DNA of 64,000 nucleotides, from NCBI RefSeq assembly GCF_001995175.1, contig NZ_MUKN01000007.1:25068-89067 (forward strand), in the 5' to 3' direction. The notes beneath the pieces are model-generated. The model made no database searches. It worked only from the letters and a program-made list of their open reading frames with translations, and was not told the origin of the DNA. Within the stretch, counting starts at the first letter, position 1, and each line of letters begins with the position of its first letter. Below are positions 36,690 through 45,438 of this stretch, one piece after another. The position numbers and the translations under genes are program-made. The stretch is from Rathayibacter rhapontici (lineage in GTDB: Bacteria > Actinomycetota > Actinomycetes > Actinomycetales > Microbacteriaceae).

Positions 36690-36717
36690 CCCCCGCCGTC
36701 CGGTCGAGCGGCGGGGG
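36690..36717 (-). terminator. Terminator after fusA
   Basis: CCCCCGCCG (36690-36698), ten-base loop, CGGCGGGGG (36709-36717), beginning 12 bases after the fusA stop codon. Confidence 0.75.
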
Positions 36718-36729
36718 GAGGGGGCGGAG

Positions 36730-38843
36730 TTACTCGCCCTTGTTCTTCTGGACGATCTCCTCGGCGACGGCCTTGGGGACCTCGCTGTAGGTCTCGAACG
36801 TCATCGAGTAGACGGCGCGGCCCGAGGTCTTCGAGCGCAGGTCGCCGATGTAGCCGAACATCTCGGACAGCGGCACGTTGGCGCGGATGACCTTGATGCC
36901 GGTGGCGTCCTCCATCGACTGGATCATCCCGCGACGCGAGTTGAGGTCGCCGATGACGTCGCCCATGTACTCCTCGGGAGTGCGGACCTCGACGGCCATC
37001 AGCGGCTCGAGGAGGACCGGCTGCGCCTTGCGCGAGGCCTCCTTGAACGCGATCGAGCCGGCGATCTTGAACGCCATCTCGGAGGAGTCGACGTCGTGCG
37101 CGGCACCGTCGACGAGGGTCGCCTTGACGCCCACCATCGGGTAGCCGGCGAGCACGCCGACCTGCATGGCGTCGCGGATGCCCGCGTCGACCGAGGGGAT
37201 GTACTCGCGGGGGACGCGTCCGCCCGAGACGCCGTTGACGAACTCGTACGTCTTGTCGGCCTCGACCTCCATCGGCTCGATGGTGATCTGGACCTTCGCG
37301 AACTGACCCGATCCACCCGTCTGCTTCTTGTGGGTGTAGTCGTACTTCTCGACCGTGCGGCGGATCGTCTCGCGGTAGGCCACCTGCGGCTTGCCGACGT
37401 TGGCCTCGACGTTGAACTCGCGCTTCATGCGGTCCACCAGGATGTCGAGGTGCAGCTCGCCCATTCCCTTGATGACCGTCTGACCGGTCTCCTGGTTCTG
37501 CTCGGTGCGGAAGGTGGGGTCCTCCTCCGCGAGCTTCTGGATCGCGGTGCCGAGCTTCTCCTGGTCGGCCTTCGTCTTGGGCTCGATGGCGACCTCGATG
37601 ACGGGCTCGGGGAAGGTCATCGACTCGAGCACGACCTGCGCCTGCGGGTCGCTGAGGGTGTCACCGGTGGTGGTGTCCTTCAGGCCGATGACGGCGTAGA
37701 TGTGGCCGGCGGTGACCGAGTCGACCGGGTTCTCCTTGTTGGAGTGCATCTGGAAGATCTTGCCGATGCGCTCCTTCTTGCCCTTGGTCGAGTTGATGAC
37801 CTGGGCGCCGGAGTCGAGCTTGCCCGAGTAGACGCGGACGTAGGTCAGGCGACCGAAGAACGGGTGCACGGCGACCTTGAACGCGAGCGCCGAGAAGGGC
37901 TCGGTCGAGTCCGCGTGGCGCATGATGACCTTCTCCTCGTCGCGGACGTCGTGGGCCTCGATGGCCGGGAGTCGAGCGGGGAGGGGAGGTAGTCGACGAC
38001 CGCGTCGAGCATGGGCTGGACGCCGCGGTTCTTGAACGCGGAGCCGCAGAGCACGGGGTAGATCTCGGAGTTGACGGTCAGCTTGCGGATCGCGGCCTTG
38101 ACCTCGGCCACGGTCAGCTCCTCGCCGCCGAAGTACTTCTCGAGCAGCTCGTCCGAGGTCTCGGCGACGGTCTCGAGCAGCTTCTGGCGGTACTCGGCGG
38201 CCTTGTCGGCGAGGTCGGCCGGGATCTCCTCGATCTCGTACTTCGCACCGAGCTGGACATCGCCCTTGGAGTCGCCGCGCCACGTGAGCGCGCGCATCTC
38301 GACCAGGTCGATGACGCCCTCGAAGGACGACTCGGCGCCGATCGGCAGCTGGATGACCAGCGGCTTCGCGCCGAGGCGGTTCACGATGGTGTCGACGGTG
38401 TAGTAGAAGTCGGCGCCCAGCTTGTCCATCTTGTTGACGAAGCAGATGCGCGGGACGTCGTACTTGTCGGCCTGACGCCAGACGGTCTCGGACTGGGGCT
38501 CGACGCCCTCCTTGCCGTCGAAGACGGCGACGGCGCCGTCGAGGACGCGCAGCGAGCGCTCCACCTCGACGGTGAAGTCGACGTGACCCGGGGTGTCGAT
38601 GATGTTGATCTGGTTCTTGTTCCAGAAGCAGGTCGTCGCGGCGGACGTGATGGTGATGCCGCGCTCCTGCTCCTGCGCCATCCAGTCCATCGTGGCGGCG
38701 CCGTCGTGGACCTCACCGATCTTGTGCGTGATACCCGTGTAGAACAGGATGCGCTCGGTCGTGGTGGTCTTGCCGGCATCGATGTGGGCCATGATGCCGA
38801 TGTTGCGGACCTTGTTCAGGTCGGTGAGCACATCTTGTGCCAC
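36730..38843 (-). CDS. fusA: Elongation factor G, frame broken by one missing base at 37970/37971
   Basis: Translocation GTPase. The N-terminal 280 residues ([21 protein letters not shown]-loop [30 protein letters not shown]) and the rest ([20 protein letters not shown] ... [10 protein letters not shown]) lie in different frames. Adding one G between 37970 and 37971 turns PLD-S into PLD-VPAIEAH and gives the normal 704 residues. Both halves are fully conserved; EF-G is essential, so this is a missing base in the sequence. Lies after rpsG, with two hairpins in the gap, and is followed by a terminator. Confidence 0.95.
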
Positions 38844-38913
38844 GGAGTTCCTCCGATAGGTGATGGAGCCAGCGCAACGGGCTCATGGCCGATCGGCTGG
38901 GGTTCTGGTGGGA

Positions 38914-38983
38914 CGATCGCCCGACCGCGGGGATCGGGCGATCGGCCGCCGGGCCGGGCCCGCAGCGCGGGCGCTGCGGACCC
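38914..38983 (-). promoter_or_regulatory. Two tandem hairpins between rpsG and fusA
   Basis: CGATCGCCCGA/TCGGGCGATCG (38914-38924, 38934-38944), an 11-bp stem, and GGGCCCGCAGCG/CGCTGCGGACCC (38956-38967, 38972-38983), a 12-bp stem with one wobble pair in the RNA. They fill most of the 177-base gap and may attenuate or protect the str operon message. Confidence 0.55.
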
Positions 38984-39020
38984 GGGGGTCGCGGTCGCTC
39001 GGGAGCGGCCGCGGGACGCG

Positions 39021-39491
39021 CTACCAGCGGTAGTGCGCGAAGGCCTTGTTCGACTCGGCCATCTTGTGGGTGTCCTCGCGACGCTTCACAGCGGCACCGA
39101 GTCCGTTCGACGCGTCGAGGATCTCGTTCATGAGACGCTCGGTCATCGTCTTCTCGCGACGGGCCTTCGCGTAGCTGGTGAGCCAGCGGAGGGCGAGGGT
39201 GTTGGCGCGGTGCGGCTTGACCTCGACCGGGACCTGGTAGGTCGAGCCGCCGACGCGGCGGCTGCGGACCTCGAGGGTCGGACGGACGTTGTCGAGCGCC
39301 TTCTTGAGCGTGACGACGGCGTCCTGGCCGTTCTTGGCGGAGACTCCCTCGAGGGCACCGTAGACGATGCGCTCGGCGAGTCCCTTCTTGCCGTCCAGGA
39401 GGATCTTGTTCACGAGCTGGCTGACGACCGGTGCGCCGTAGACGGGGTCTGCGACGACGGGGCGCTTGGGAGCGGGGCCCTTACGAGGCAT
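39021..39491 (-). CDS. rpsG: 30S ribosomal protein S7
   Basis: Primary 16S rRNA-binding protein that starts head assembly. 156 residues, [20 protein letters not shown] with [20 protein letters not shown] and a C-terminus [12 protein letters not shown]. The ATG at 39489-39491 overlaps the rpsL stop by one base. Confidence 0.98.
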   Translation of the reverse strand: MPRKGPAPKRPVVADPVYGAPVVSQLVNKILLDGKKGLAERIVYGALEGVSAKNGQDAVVTLKKALDNVRPTLEVRSRRVGGSTYQVPVEVKPHRANTLALRWLTSYAKARREKTMTERLMNEILDASNGLGAAVKRREDTHKMAESNKAFAHYRW

Positions 39492-39865
39492 TACTTCTTC
39501 TCCATCTTCGCGCCGTACCGGCTGCGAGCCTGCTTGCGGTTCTTGACGGCCTGGGTGTCCAGGGCGCCGCGAACGATCTTGTAGCGGACACCGGGGAGGT
39601 CCTTCACACGACCGCCGCGCACGAGCACCATCGAGTGCTCCTGCAGGTTGTGGCCCTCGCCGGGGATGTAGGCGGTGACCTCGGTGCCGTTGGAGAGCTT
39701 CACGCGGGCCACCTTGCGGAGGGCCGAGTTCGGCTTCTTGGGCGTGGTCGTGTAGACGCGCGTGCACACGCCGCGCTGCTGGGGGTTGGCCTTCAGGGCG
39801 GGCGCCTTGGTCTTGGTGACCTTCGGCGAGCGTCCCTTTCGGACCAACTGCTGAATCGTTGGCAC
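39491..39865 (-). CDS. rpsL: 30S ribosomal protein S12
   Basis: Decoding-centre protein. 124 residues, [20 protein letters not shown], with [20 protein letters not shown] (Lys43 present, the streptomycin-sensitive state) and [18 protein letters not shown]. The frame is open to 39889, but the GTG at 39863-39865 has AAGGAG seven bases upstream and gives the exact family length. Confidence 0.97.
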   Translation of the reverse strand: MPTIQQLVRKGRSPKVTKTKAPALKANPQQRGVCTRVYTTTPKKPNSALRKVARVKLSNGTEVTAYIPGEGHNLQEHSMVLVRGGRVKDLPGVRYKIVRGALDTQAVKNRKQARSRYGAKMEKK

Positions 39866-40130
39866 TGATTTGCTCCTTGAATGCTGCACGGTGACAGCGG
39901 ATCGATGGTCGACATTCGGCCTGTCCGTCGCCGGACGCGGCCGAGTTCATCTGGACCCGACGCACCCCGCTCCACCGGCGAGCGGCGCAGAGGGGAGGAG
40001 GACGGGTATGCCGTGGGGGCCGTCCGATCGGACGAACCCGCGGACCCTTGCGGACCCGGTGGAGCGAAGCGCGGCACCCGGCCGGCCCGGAGGCACGACA
40101 CGAGCGCACGGCAAAGCGCACACCCGAAGA

Positions 40131-40159
40131 ATATTACGGGGAGTGACGGGGCCGGTCAA
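40131..40159 (-). promoter_or_regulatory. Promoter of the str operon (rpsL-rpsG-fusA)
   Basis: Minus strand: -35 TTGACC (40154-40159), 17-base spacer, -10 TAATAT (40131-40136). This is the best -35/-10 pair in the window. The leader to the rpsL GTG is about 260 bases (39866-40124), in which I see no gene. Confidence 0.7.
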
Positions 40160-40200
40160 CCGGACGACGTCCGCCTGCAGCGAGCGGGGCGGACGATCGC

Positions 40201-40707
40201 CTACTCCCGCTCGTCGCCCTCCCAGCCCCAGTGGGGCGTCCCTCCGCCGGCGTCGCGACGAGCCAGCAGCAGCAGGAACACGACGTGCACGGCCGTCGCC
40301 AGCACACCCGTCGCGATCGCGAACGCCGTGCCGGCGTGGTCGAGCGCGTAGCCCAGGATCTCGCCCGGCTGCTGGAGCCCGAGACCGTAGATCGCACCGC
40401 CGACGAGCAGGAAGAGGAGGTAGACGACGACTCCGGCGAGCAGCGACGGCCCGAGCACCCGGGTCACCGACGGGCGCGCGGCGAGGGTGATCATCGAGAG
40501 CAGGACGGCCACGACGCACGCGCCGACCGCCACCGGGCCCAGGATCGGGCCGGCGTCTCGCTCGGGCACGACGTCCTGATCGAGCAGGAGGCTCAGCACT
40601 CCGAACGCGCAGACGACCAGCGCGAGGTAGAGGAACGCGGCGAACGCCGCCAGGGCGATGCCGTAGCCCAGGCCCGCTCCCCTGCCCTGCTCCCCCGGCG
40701 CGGTCAC
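40201..40707 (-). CDS. Membrane protein of unknown function (four transmembrane segments)
   Basis: 168 residues. Four hydrophobic segments are visible: about 15-38 (ALAAFAAFLYLALVVCAFGV), 52-72, 83-108 and 124-150, with a polar C-terminus GGGTPHWGWEGDERE. I do not recognise a family. The GTG at 40705-40707 overlaps the stop of the upstream gene by four bases (GTGA), so the two membrane proteins are translationally coupled and may act together. Confidence 0.75.
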   Translation of the reverse strand: MTAPGEQGRGAGLGYGIALAAFAAFLYLALVVCAFGVLSLLLDQDVVPERDAGPILGPVAVGACVVAVLLSMITLAARPSVTRVLGPSLLAGVVVYLLFLLVGGAIYGLGLQQPGEILGYALDHAGTAFAIATGVLATAVHVVFLLLLARRDAGGGTPHWGWEGDERE

Positions 40708-41408
40708 GACTGCGCGGCGGCGTCGCGCTGGGCGTTGCGGCGCTTGACGCCCCGGGCGCGCGCGGCGATGAGGGCTCCGCCCCAGACGCTCGCCTCCCGC
40801 GCGAGGACCGCGGCCGCGGCGACTCCGAGGAGGACGGCCGGGTCCTGCAGGAAGTCGACGAGCTCGGTGCGGTCGGCGGGAGGGACAGCGCCCCCGACGT
40901 CGTACCAGGCGCCGACGAGCGCCGCCGCTCCGGCGAGCAGGGCGACGAAGAAGCCGCCGAGGACGTACGCCCACCACCCGGCGCGGTTCACGGCCAGGAC
41001 GAGGAGGGCGAGACCGACGAGGAACGCGGCGACGGGCGCCAGGAACGCGGCGGTGGGACCCTGCGCGAGGGCGACGGCGAGAGGGTCGCCCTGGGCCGCG
41101 TCCACGACGAGGCGGACGGCCGTCAGGCAGGCCAGCAGGAGGGCCGCGAACACGGCGGTGGTCAGCAGGGCGACGGCGAGGCCGGCGATCCGGTTGCCCT
41201 TGCGGCGCGGCGGCGCGGGCTCGGGCTCCACGCGTCCGAGCGGCGAGGGCTCGGCGGGCCGGGCGGCTGCGGGCGCCGCGGCGGGCCCTCCCCCGGTCAG
41301 CGGCTCGGGCCACACGTACTCGCGGGTCTTCTGCGGCCCGGTCGCGGTGCCGGACCCCTCGGGCGCGGTCGGCATGCGCTCGGTCTCGGCGTCGCTTCTC
41401 CAGGTCAC
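40704..41408 (-). CDS. Membrane protein of unknown function (proline-rich N-terminus)
   Basis: 234 residues. A cytoplasmic N-terminal stretch of about 75 residues rich in Pro, Ala and Glu is followed by four hydrophobic segments (for example LAVALLTTAVFAALLLACL and YVLGGFFVALLAGAAALVGA) and a basic C-terminus. No family recognised. The GTG at 41406-41408 is chosen because it lies six bases after TATCCT; the ATG at 41373-41375 is an alternative. First gene of a two-gene unit. Confidence 0.7.
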   Translation of the reverse strand: MTWRSDAETERMPTAPEGSGTATGPQKTREYVWPEPLTGGGPAAAPAAARPAEPSPLGRVEPEPAPPRRKGNRIAGLAVALLTTAVFAALLLACLTAVRLVVDAAQGDPLAVALAQGPTAAFLAPVAAFLVGLALLVLAVNRAGWWAYVLGGFFVALLAGAAALVGAWYDVGGAVPPADRTELVDFLQDPAVLLGVAAAAVLAREASVWGGALIAARARGVKRRNAQRDAAAQS

Positions 41409-41413
41409 CCGGT

Positions 41414-41419
41414 CAGGAT
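41414..41419 (-). promoter_or_regulatory. -10 element of the two membrane-protein genes, leaderless arrangement
   Basis: TATCCT on the minus strand, then GACCGG and the GTG start at 41408. No ribosome binding site is present. Confidence 0.5.
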
Positions 41420-41483
41420 AGGCACACGCCGGAGCGGGAGTGCTCAGGCGCGCGGCCACCCGCAGAAGGGTGGCAGTGCGGCG

Positions 41484-42269
41484 TCACTCCAGCGGGTTCA
41501 GCAGGCGGTGCAGGAACTGCCGCGTGCGCGGCTCCCGGGGATCCCGCAGCAGCTCGGCGGGCGCGCCGCGCTCGACCACCACCCCGTCGGCCATGAAGAC
41601 CACCTCGGAGGCCACTCTGCGCGCGAACTCCAGCTCGTGCGTGACGACGAGCATGGTCCAGCCCTCGGCCGCGAGCTCGCGCATCAGCGACAGCACGTCG
41701 CCGACCAGCTCGGGATCGAGCGCCGACGTCGGCTCGTCGAAGAGCAGGAGCTCCGGCCGCAGCGCGAGCGCGCGCACGATGCCCACGCGCTGCTGCTGCC
41801 CGCCCGAGAGCTCGAAGGGGTAGGCGCCGCCCCTGCCGCCCAGGCCCACCCGCTCGAGCAGCGCCTCGGCTTCGGGGACCACCTCGGACGCCGGTCGGCG
41901 CTGCACCCGCAGCGGACCCTCCGTCACGTTCTCGAGGACGCTGAGGTGCGGGAACAGGTTGAAGTGCTGGAAGACCATCGCGGAGCGGTCGCGCAGCGCC
42001 GTGAGCGAGCGCCGGCCCACCCCCGCGGCGAAGTCGAGGGCGGTGCCGTCCGAGAGCACGACCACGCCCGCGTCGGGCACCTCGAGGCTGTTGAGCGAGC
42101 GCAGCACGGTGGTCTTGCCCGAGCCGGACGGGCCGATCAGCGCGATCACCTCGCCGCGACGGATGTCGAGGTCGATCCCGCGGAGGACCTCGACGGAGCC
42201 GAACGCCTTGCGCAGGCCCCGGACGGAGAGCACGGGACGCGCGTCCTGCGGAGGGTCAGCGGGCGACAT
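41484..42269 (-). CDS. Amino-acid ABC transporter ATP-binding protein
   Basis: Energises uptake of a polar amino acid. 261 residues: Walker A GPSGSGKTT, Q-loop VFQHFNLFPHLSV, signature LSGGQQQR, Walker B LLLFDEPTSALDPE and the H-loop VVTHELEFARRV. The closest pattern is the polar amino-acid (PAAT/GlnQ-like) family. Its start overlaps the end of the permease gene by 14 bases. Third gene of a binding protein-permease-ATPase unit. Confidence 0.93.
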   Translation of the reverse strand: MSPADPPQDARPVLSVRGLRKAFGSVEVLRGIDLDIRRGEVIALIGPSGSGKTTVLRSLNSLEVPDAGVVVLSDGTALDFAAGVGRRSLTALRDRSAMVFQHFNLFPHLSVLENVTEGPLRVQRRPASEVVPEAEALLERVGLGGRGGAYPFELSGGQQQRVGIVRALALRPELLLFDEPTSALDPELVGDVLSLMRELAAEGWTMLVVTHELEFARRVASEVVFMADGVVVERGAPAELLRDPREPRTRQFLHRLLNPLE

Positions 42270-42915
42270 AGCGGTCCAATCGCTTCTCGAGGAGGCTCTG
42301 CCCGCTCGAGAGCACGAGGCAGATGAGCCAGTAGATCAGGGCGGCCTCGAGGTAGAGCAGCATGAACTCGCTCGAGGCGGTGGCGATCTTCTGCGCCTGG
42401 CGGAAGAGCTCGGTCACCAGGATCAGCGAGGCCAGCGACGTGTCCTTGACCAGCGAGATGAAGGTGTTCGACAGCGGCGGGACCGACACGCGCGCAGCCT
42501 GCGGCAGGATGATCCGCCGCAGCGCGAGACCGCGCCCCATGCCGATCGTGTGCGCCGCCTCCCACTGCCCCTTGGGCACGCTGAGGATCGCGGCCCGGAT
42601 GACCTCGGCCGCGTAGCCGCCGACGTTGAGGGCGAACGCGATGATGGCGCTGGGCCACGGGTCGATCCGCACGCCCAGGCTCGGCAGTCCGTAGAAGATG
42701 ACGAAGAGCTGCACCAGCAGCGGGGTGCCGCGGATGACGGAGATGTAGACGCGGGCGATCCAGGCGAGGATCCGGACCTTCGAGAGCCTCATCAGCGCGA
42801 CGGCCAGAGCGAGGATCAGCCCGAGCACGAAGCTGGCGAGCGCGAGCGGGATCGTGCCCACGAGGCCGCCGGACAGGATCGGCCAGAACGACCGCAGGAC
42901 GAGGTCGAGGTCCAC
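42256..42915 (-). CDS. Amino-acid ABC transporter permease
   Basis: 219 residues with about five transmembrane segments and the HisM/GlnP motif LNVGGYAAEVIRAAILSVPKGQ followed by the EAA loop. The GTG at 42913-42915 has AGGAG five bases upstream and gives MDLDLVLRSFWPIL; the frame is open to 42993 with a proline-rich stretch that is unlikely to be translated. Works with the ATPase downstream and the binding protein upstream. Only one permease gene is present, so it would form a homodimer. Confidence 0.9.
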   Translation of the reverse strand: MDLDLVLRSFWPILSGGLVGTIPLALASFVLGLILALAVALMRLSKVRILAWIARVYISVIRGTPLLVQLFVIFYGLPSLGVRIDPWPSAIIAFALNVGGYAAEVIRAAILSVPKGQWEAAHTIGMGRGLALRRIILPQAARVSVPPLSNTFISLVKDTSLASLILVTELFRQAQKIATASSEFMLLYLEAALIYWLICLVLSSGQSLLEKRLDRYVAR

Positions 42916-43050
42916 GTGGTCTCCTCTCGCCGGGGCGATGGGCGGTGCGGGCGGGGGGGGATGCGCCCGCTCCCCTGGGATGCTGTCACGCATCCGGGAC
43001 GGACGCGGGAGGTTGCCACGGGGCCGACCCTCGTGGGAGGCCCGTGGACG

Positions 43051-43089
43051 ACGGGAGGGAGCCGGCCGGGACGGCCGACCCCCTCCCGT
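43051..43089 (-). terminator. Hairpin between binding protein and permease genes
   Basis: ACGGGAGGG (43051-43059) pairs with CCCTCCCGT (43081-43089); an inner stem CGGCC..GGCCG lies within. It begins seven bases after the binding-protein stop. Such hairpins let the binding protein be made in excess over the membrane components. Confidence 0.65.
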
Positions 43090-43095
43090 GGAGTC

Positions 43096-43962
43096 CTACT
43101 CGGAGACGTCGGCGCCGAAGTAGCGCTCGGAGATCTCGGTGAGCGTGCCGTCGGCGCGGAGCTCGCCGAGCGCGTCGTCGACCGCGTCGACCAGGTCGTC
43201 CGAGCCCTTGGGGAACGTGAAGGCGCTCTCGGAGCTGTCGTCGGTGGTCACCGCGACCTTGAGACCGGCGGCCTGGTCCGGGAAGTTCGTGGACCAGTCG
43301 AGCCAGGTGAGGCGGTCGTTGATGGTCGCGTCGACGCGGCCCTGCTCGACGAGGGCGACGGCCTGGGCCCAGCCCTCGACGCCCTCGACCTGGGCTCCGG
43401 CGTCCTGCGCCAGCTCGTACCAGTTGCTCGAGAGGGACTGCGCGGTCGTCTTGCCCGCGAGGGAGTCGAGCGACGTGATCTCGGTGTCGGCGGTCGGGAC
43501 GACCACCACTCCGGGGCTCACGGCGTAGGGCTCGGAGAAGTCGTAGCGCGCGCTGCGCTCGTCGTTGATCGAGACCTGGTTCGCGATGACGTCGAACCGG
43601 CCGCCGTCCAGGCCCGCGAACATCGCGTCCCACTGCGTCTCCTCGAACTCGGGCTCGACGCCCAGCTTCTCGGCCACGGCGGTGATGATCTCGACGTCGT
43701 AGCCCGTGAGCTCGCCCGTGCCGCCGTCGGCGTGGAACGAGAAGGGCTGGTAGGTGCCCTCGGTGCCGATGGTGAGCACGCCCGCGTCCTGCACCTCGGC
43801 GAGGGTCAGTCCGGAGTTGGCGGCGGTGGTCCCCTCGTCGGTGGATCCGGAGACGGCGTCCTCGGTGGAGGCCGGGGCGCAGCCGGCGAGGACCAGGGCG
43901 GTGGCGGCTGCGGCGGTGCCGAGCAGGACGCGCAGGGGGGTGCGGGCGGAGAGGTGCGTCAC
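43096..43962 (-). CDS. Amino-acid ABC transporter substrate-binding lipoprotein
   Basis: Captures the substrate outside the membrane. 288 residues with a signal peptide and lipobox LAGC (Cys28), then the family 3 solute-binding fold: GVLTIGTEGTYQPFSFHADG, LTGYDVEIITAVAEKLGVEPEF, FDVIANQVSIN. The pattern suggests cystine or another polar amino acid (TcyA-like); the exact substrate is not determinable here. GTG 43960-43962 is chosen for AAGGA about eight bases upstream; GTG at 43986 is the alternative. A TATGGT -10 box lies at 44077-44082. Confidence 0.9.
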   Translation of the reverse strand: MTHLSARTPLRVLLGTAAAATALVLAGCAPASTEDAVSGSTDEGTTAANSGLTLAEVQDAGVLTIGTEGTYQPFSFHADGGTGELTGYDVEIITAVAEKLGVEPEFEETQWDAMFAGLDGGRFDVIANQVSINDERSARYDFSEPYAVSPGVVVVPTADTEITSLDSLAGKTTAQSLSSNWYELAQDAGAQVEGVEGWAQAVALVEQGRVDATINDRLTWLDWSTNFPDQAAGLKVAVTTDDSSESAFTFPKGSDDLVDAVDDALGELRADGTLTEISERYFGADVSE

Positions 43963-44101
43963 GATGGGTGTCCTTCGGTGCTTCACGATGTCGTCGCGCC
44001 GGTGGTCGGCGCGGGTTCCCGAGCGGGGGCTCCGGGAGCGGGACGACGCGGACCGGATCCGCGGCCGCCCGGAGTGACCATAACCACCGGGAGGGGGTGG
44101 C

Positions 44102-44611
44102 CTATTCCCCGATGTCCCCGGATGACGGCGCGAGAGCGGTGAGGAACTCCTCCGCTCCGGCCACCTCGCCGGCCGTGATGCCCTCGGCCGGGTCCGGACG
44201 GACGAGGTGGAACGGGGTGGCCTGCTCGCGCGCCCAGGCGTAGGCGTCCTCGCGCAGGTTGTCGTCGATCCAGACCACGGCGTCGATCGGCGCCGTCTCG
44301 CGCGCCCGCTCGAGCCACAGTGCGACGGGCTGCAGCTTGCCGGTCGCCCCCGGGAAGCGCGCGTCGCGCGGAAGGCCTCCGCGGAACACGATCGCCTCCG
44401 TGCCCTCGGGCAGCTGCAGATCGCGCGCCAGCACGGAGGTGAGCTCGGGCGGCCAGGTCGTCGCCCAGACGATCGTGCCGACGGCGGCGAGGCGTGCGAC
44501 CAGCGCGGCGCGATCGGCGTCGAGCACCAGCCGGTGGCCGCCCGCCGCCCGATCGCTCACCACGGACGGGTTCAGGACGCCGTCGACGTCGAGGAGGATG
44601 AGGGCGGCCAT
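44102..44611 (-). CDS. HAD-superfamily protein (possible nucleic-acid repair phosphatase domain)
   Basis: 169 residues, MAALILLDVDGVLNPS: the DxDGVLNP motif (Asp8, Asp10) is that of HAD hydrolases. Later parts (VWATTWPPE, VVWIDDNLREDAYAW) match the small single-domain HAD group that Pfam calls the HAD domain of Swiss-Army-knife RNA repair proteins. Substrate unknown. ATG 44609-44611 is seven bases after TACGGT, so the transcript seems leaderless. Divergent from the gene at 44668 with only 56 bases between the starts. Confidence 0.75.
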   Translation of the reverse strand: MAALILLDVDGVLNPSVVSDRAAGGHRLVLDADRAALVARLAAVGTIVWATTWPPELTSVLARDLQLPEGTEAIVFRGGLPRDARFPGATGKLQPVALWLERARETAPIDAVVWIDDNLREDAYAWAREQATPFHLVRPDPAEGITAGEVAGAEEFLTALAPSSGDIGE

Positions 44612-44618
44612 GCCTGCC

Positions 44619-44661
44619 ACCGTAGCCGCGGCACCCCGGGCGCCGCGAGAGGCCCTAGCGT
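44619..44661. promoter_or_regulatory. Back-to-back -10 elements for two divergent leaderless genes
   Basis: Minus: TACGGT (44619-44624), seven bases before the HAD gene ATG. Plus: TAGCGT (44656-44661), six bases before the ATG at 44668. The -35 regions must overlap each other in the 31 bases between, so the two promoters probably compete or are co-regulated. Confidence 0.5.
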
Positions 44662-44667
44662 GGCGGG

Positions 44668-45438
44668 ATGCCCCCCTCCGCTCGACTGCCCGGCGGTCGC
44701 ACGGTCGCCCTCGAGCCGGACGCGGTGAGGACGGGCTCGCTCGTGCTCACGATCGACGGCTCCGAGCAGTCGCTGATCGACCCGTCGGACCCGGGCGCCC
44801 TGGACCTCGAGTACACCGCCCGGCTCGGCGCCGTCGTGGACGCCCTCGCTCCGCCCGGCCTGGCCGTGCGCGTGCTGCACCTGGGCGCCGGCGCCCTCTC
44901 CCTCGTCCGCTACACGCAGTGGACGCGGCCGGGATCCGAGCAGACCGTCGTCGACCCCGAGGAGGGACTCGTGGACTTCGTCCTCGAGCACGCTCCCCTG
45001 CCGCCGGGCACCCGCCTGCGCGTCGTCACGGCGGACGCCGCGGCGGAGCTCCCCCCGGGCGCGGTCGACCTGGTCGTCCTGGACGCCTACGACGGCGACG
45101 AGGTACCGGAGGCGTTCTTCGGAGCGGCGGCGCTCTCCCGGATCGCCGATCGCGTCGGCGAGGGGCTGCTCGCCGTCAACGTGGCCGACGACGCCGACCA
45201 CCGCCGCCTCGAGCGGCTGCGGGCGGTGGTCGCTGCGTCGCTCCCGGTCACGGAGGCGATCGGAGCGGAGTCGTTCGTCCGCGGGCGATCGGCGGGCAAC
45301 GCGATCCTGCTCGCCTCACGCGGCGCCGTCGCCGCTGAGGTCGGCGTCCACCTGCTCGCCGCGGGCCCTCATCCGGTCGCCGCCGCTGCGCAGCGCCACG
45401 TCGTGCCCGTCGAGGTTGCGGTAGAAGTCGACCCGTGA
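44668..45438 (+). CDS. Spermidine synthase-like methyltransferase-fold protein
   Basis: 256 residues. The Rossmann motif LHLGAGALSLVRYTQ and VVDPEEGLVDFVLEHAPL, then VDLVVLDAYDGDEVPE, match the polyamine synthase/class I methyltransferase fold, but the spermidine synthase active-site loop is not clear, so the reaction is unknown. A paralogue is at 57344-58234. The last ~40 residues differ in character, and the gene overlaps the convergent regulator by 123 bases; a missing base near 45300-45320 could make the true stop 45336-45338. ATG follows TAGCGT by six bases. Confidence 0.75.
   Translation: MPPSARLPGGRTVALEPDAVRTGSLVLTIDGSEQSLIDPSDPGALDLEYTARLGAVVDALAPPGLAVRVLHLGAGALSLVRYTQWTRPGSEQTVVDPEEGLVDFVLEHAPLPPGTRLRVVTADAAAELPPGAVDLVVLDAYDGDEVPEAFFGAAALSRIADRVGEGLLAVNVADDADHRRLERLRAVVAASLPVTEAIGAESFVRGRSAGNAILLASRGAVAAEVGVHLLAAGPHPVAAAAQRHVVPVEVAVEVDP

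Noticed and set aside
36730..38283. Programmed frameshift in fusA
   Set aside because: The site shows no slippery heptamer, no downstream pseudoknot was evident, and seven similar events elsewhere point to missing bases.
43987..44101. Riboswitch before the amino-acid transporter binding protein
   Set aside because: The 115-base leader is GC-rich and has no recognisable SAM, lysine or other riboswitch core.
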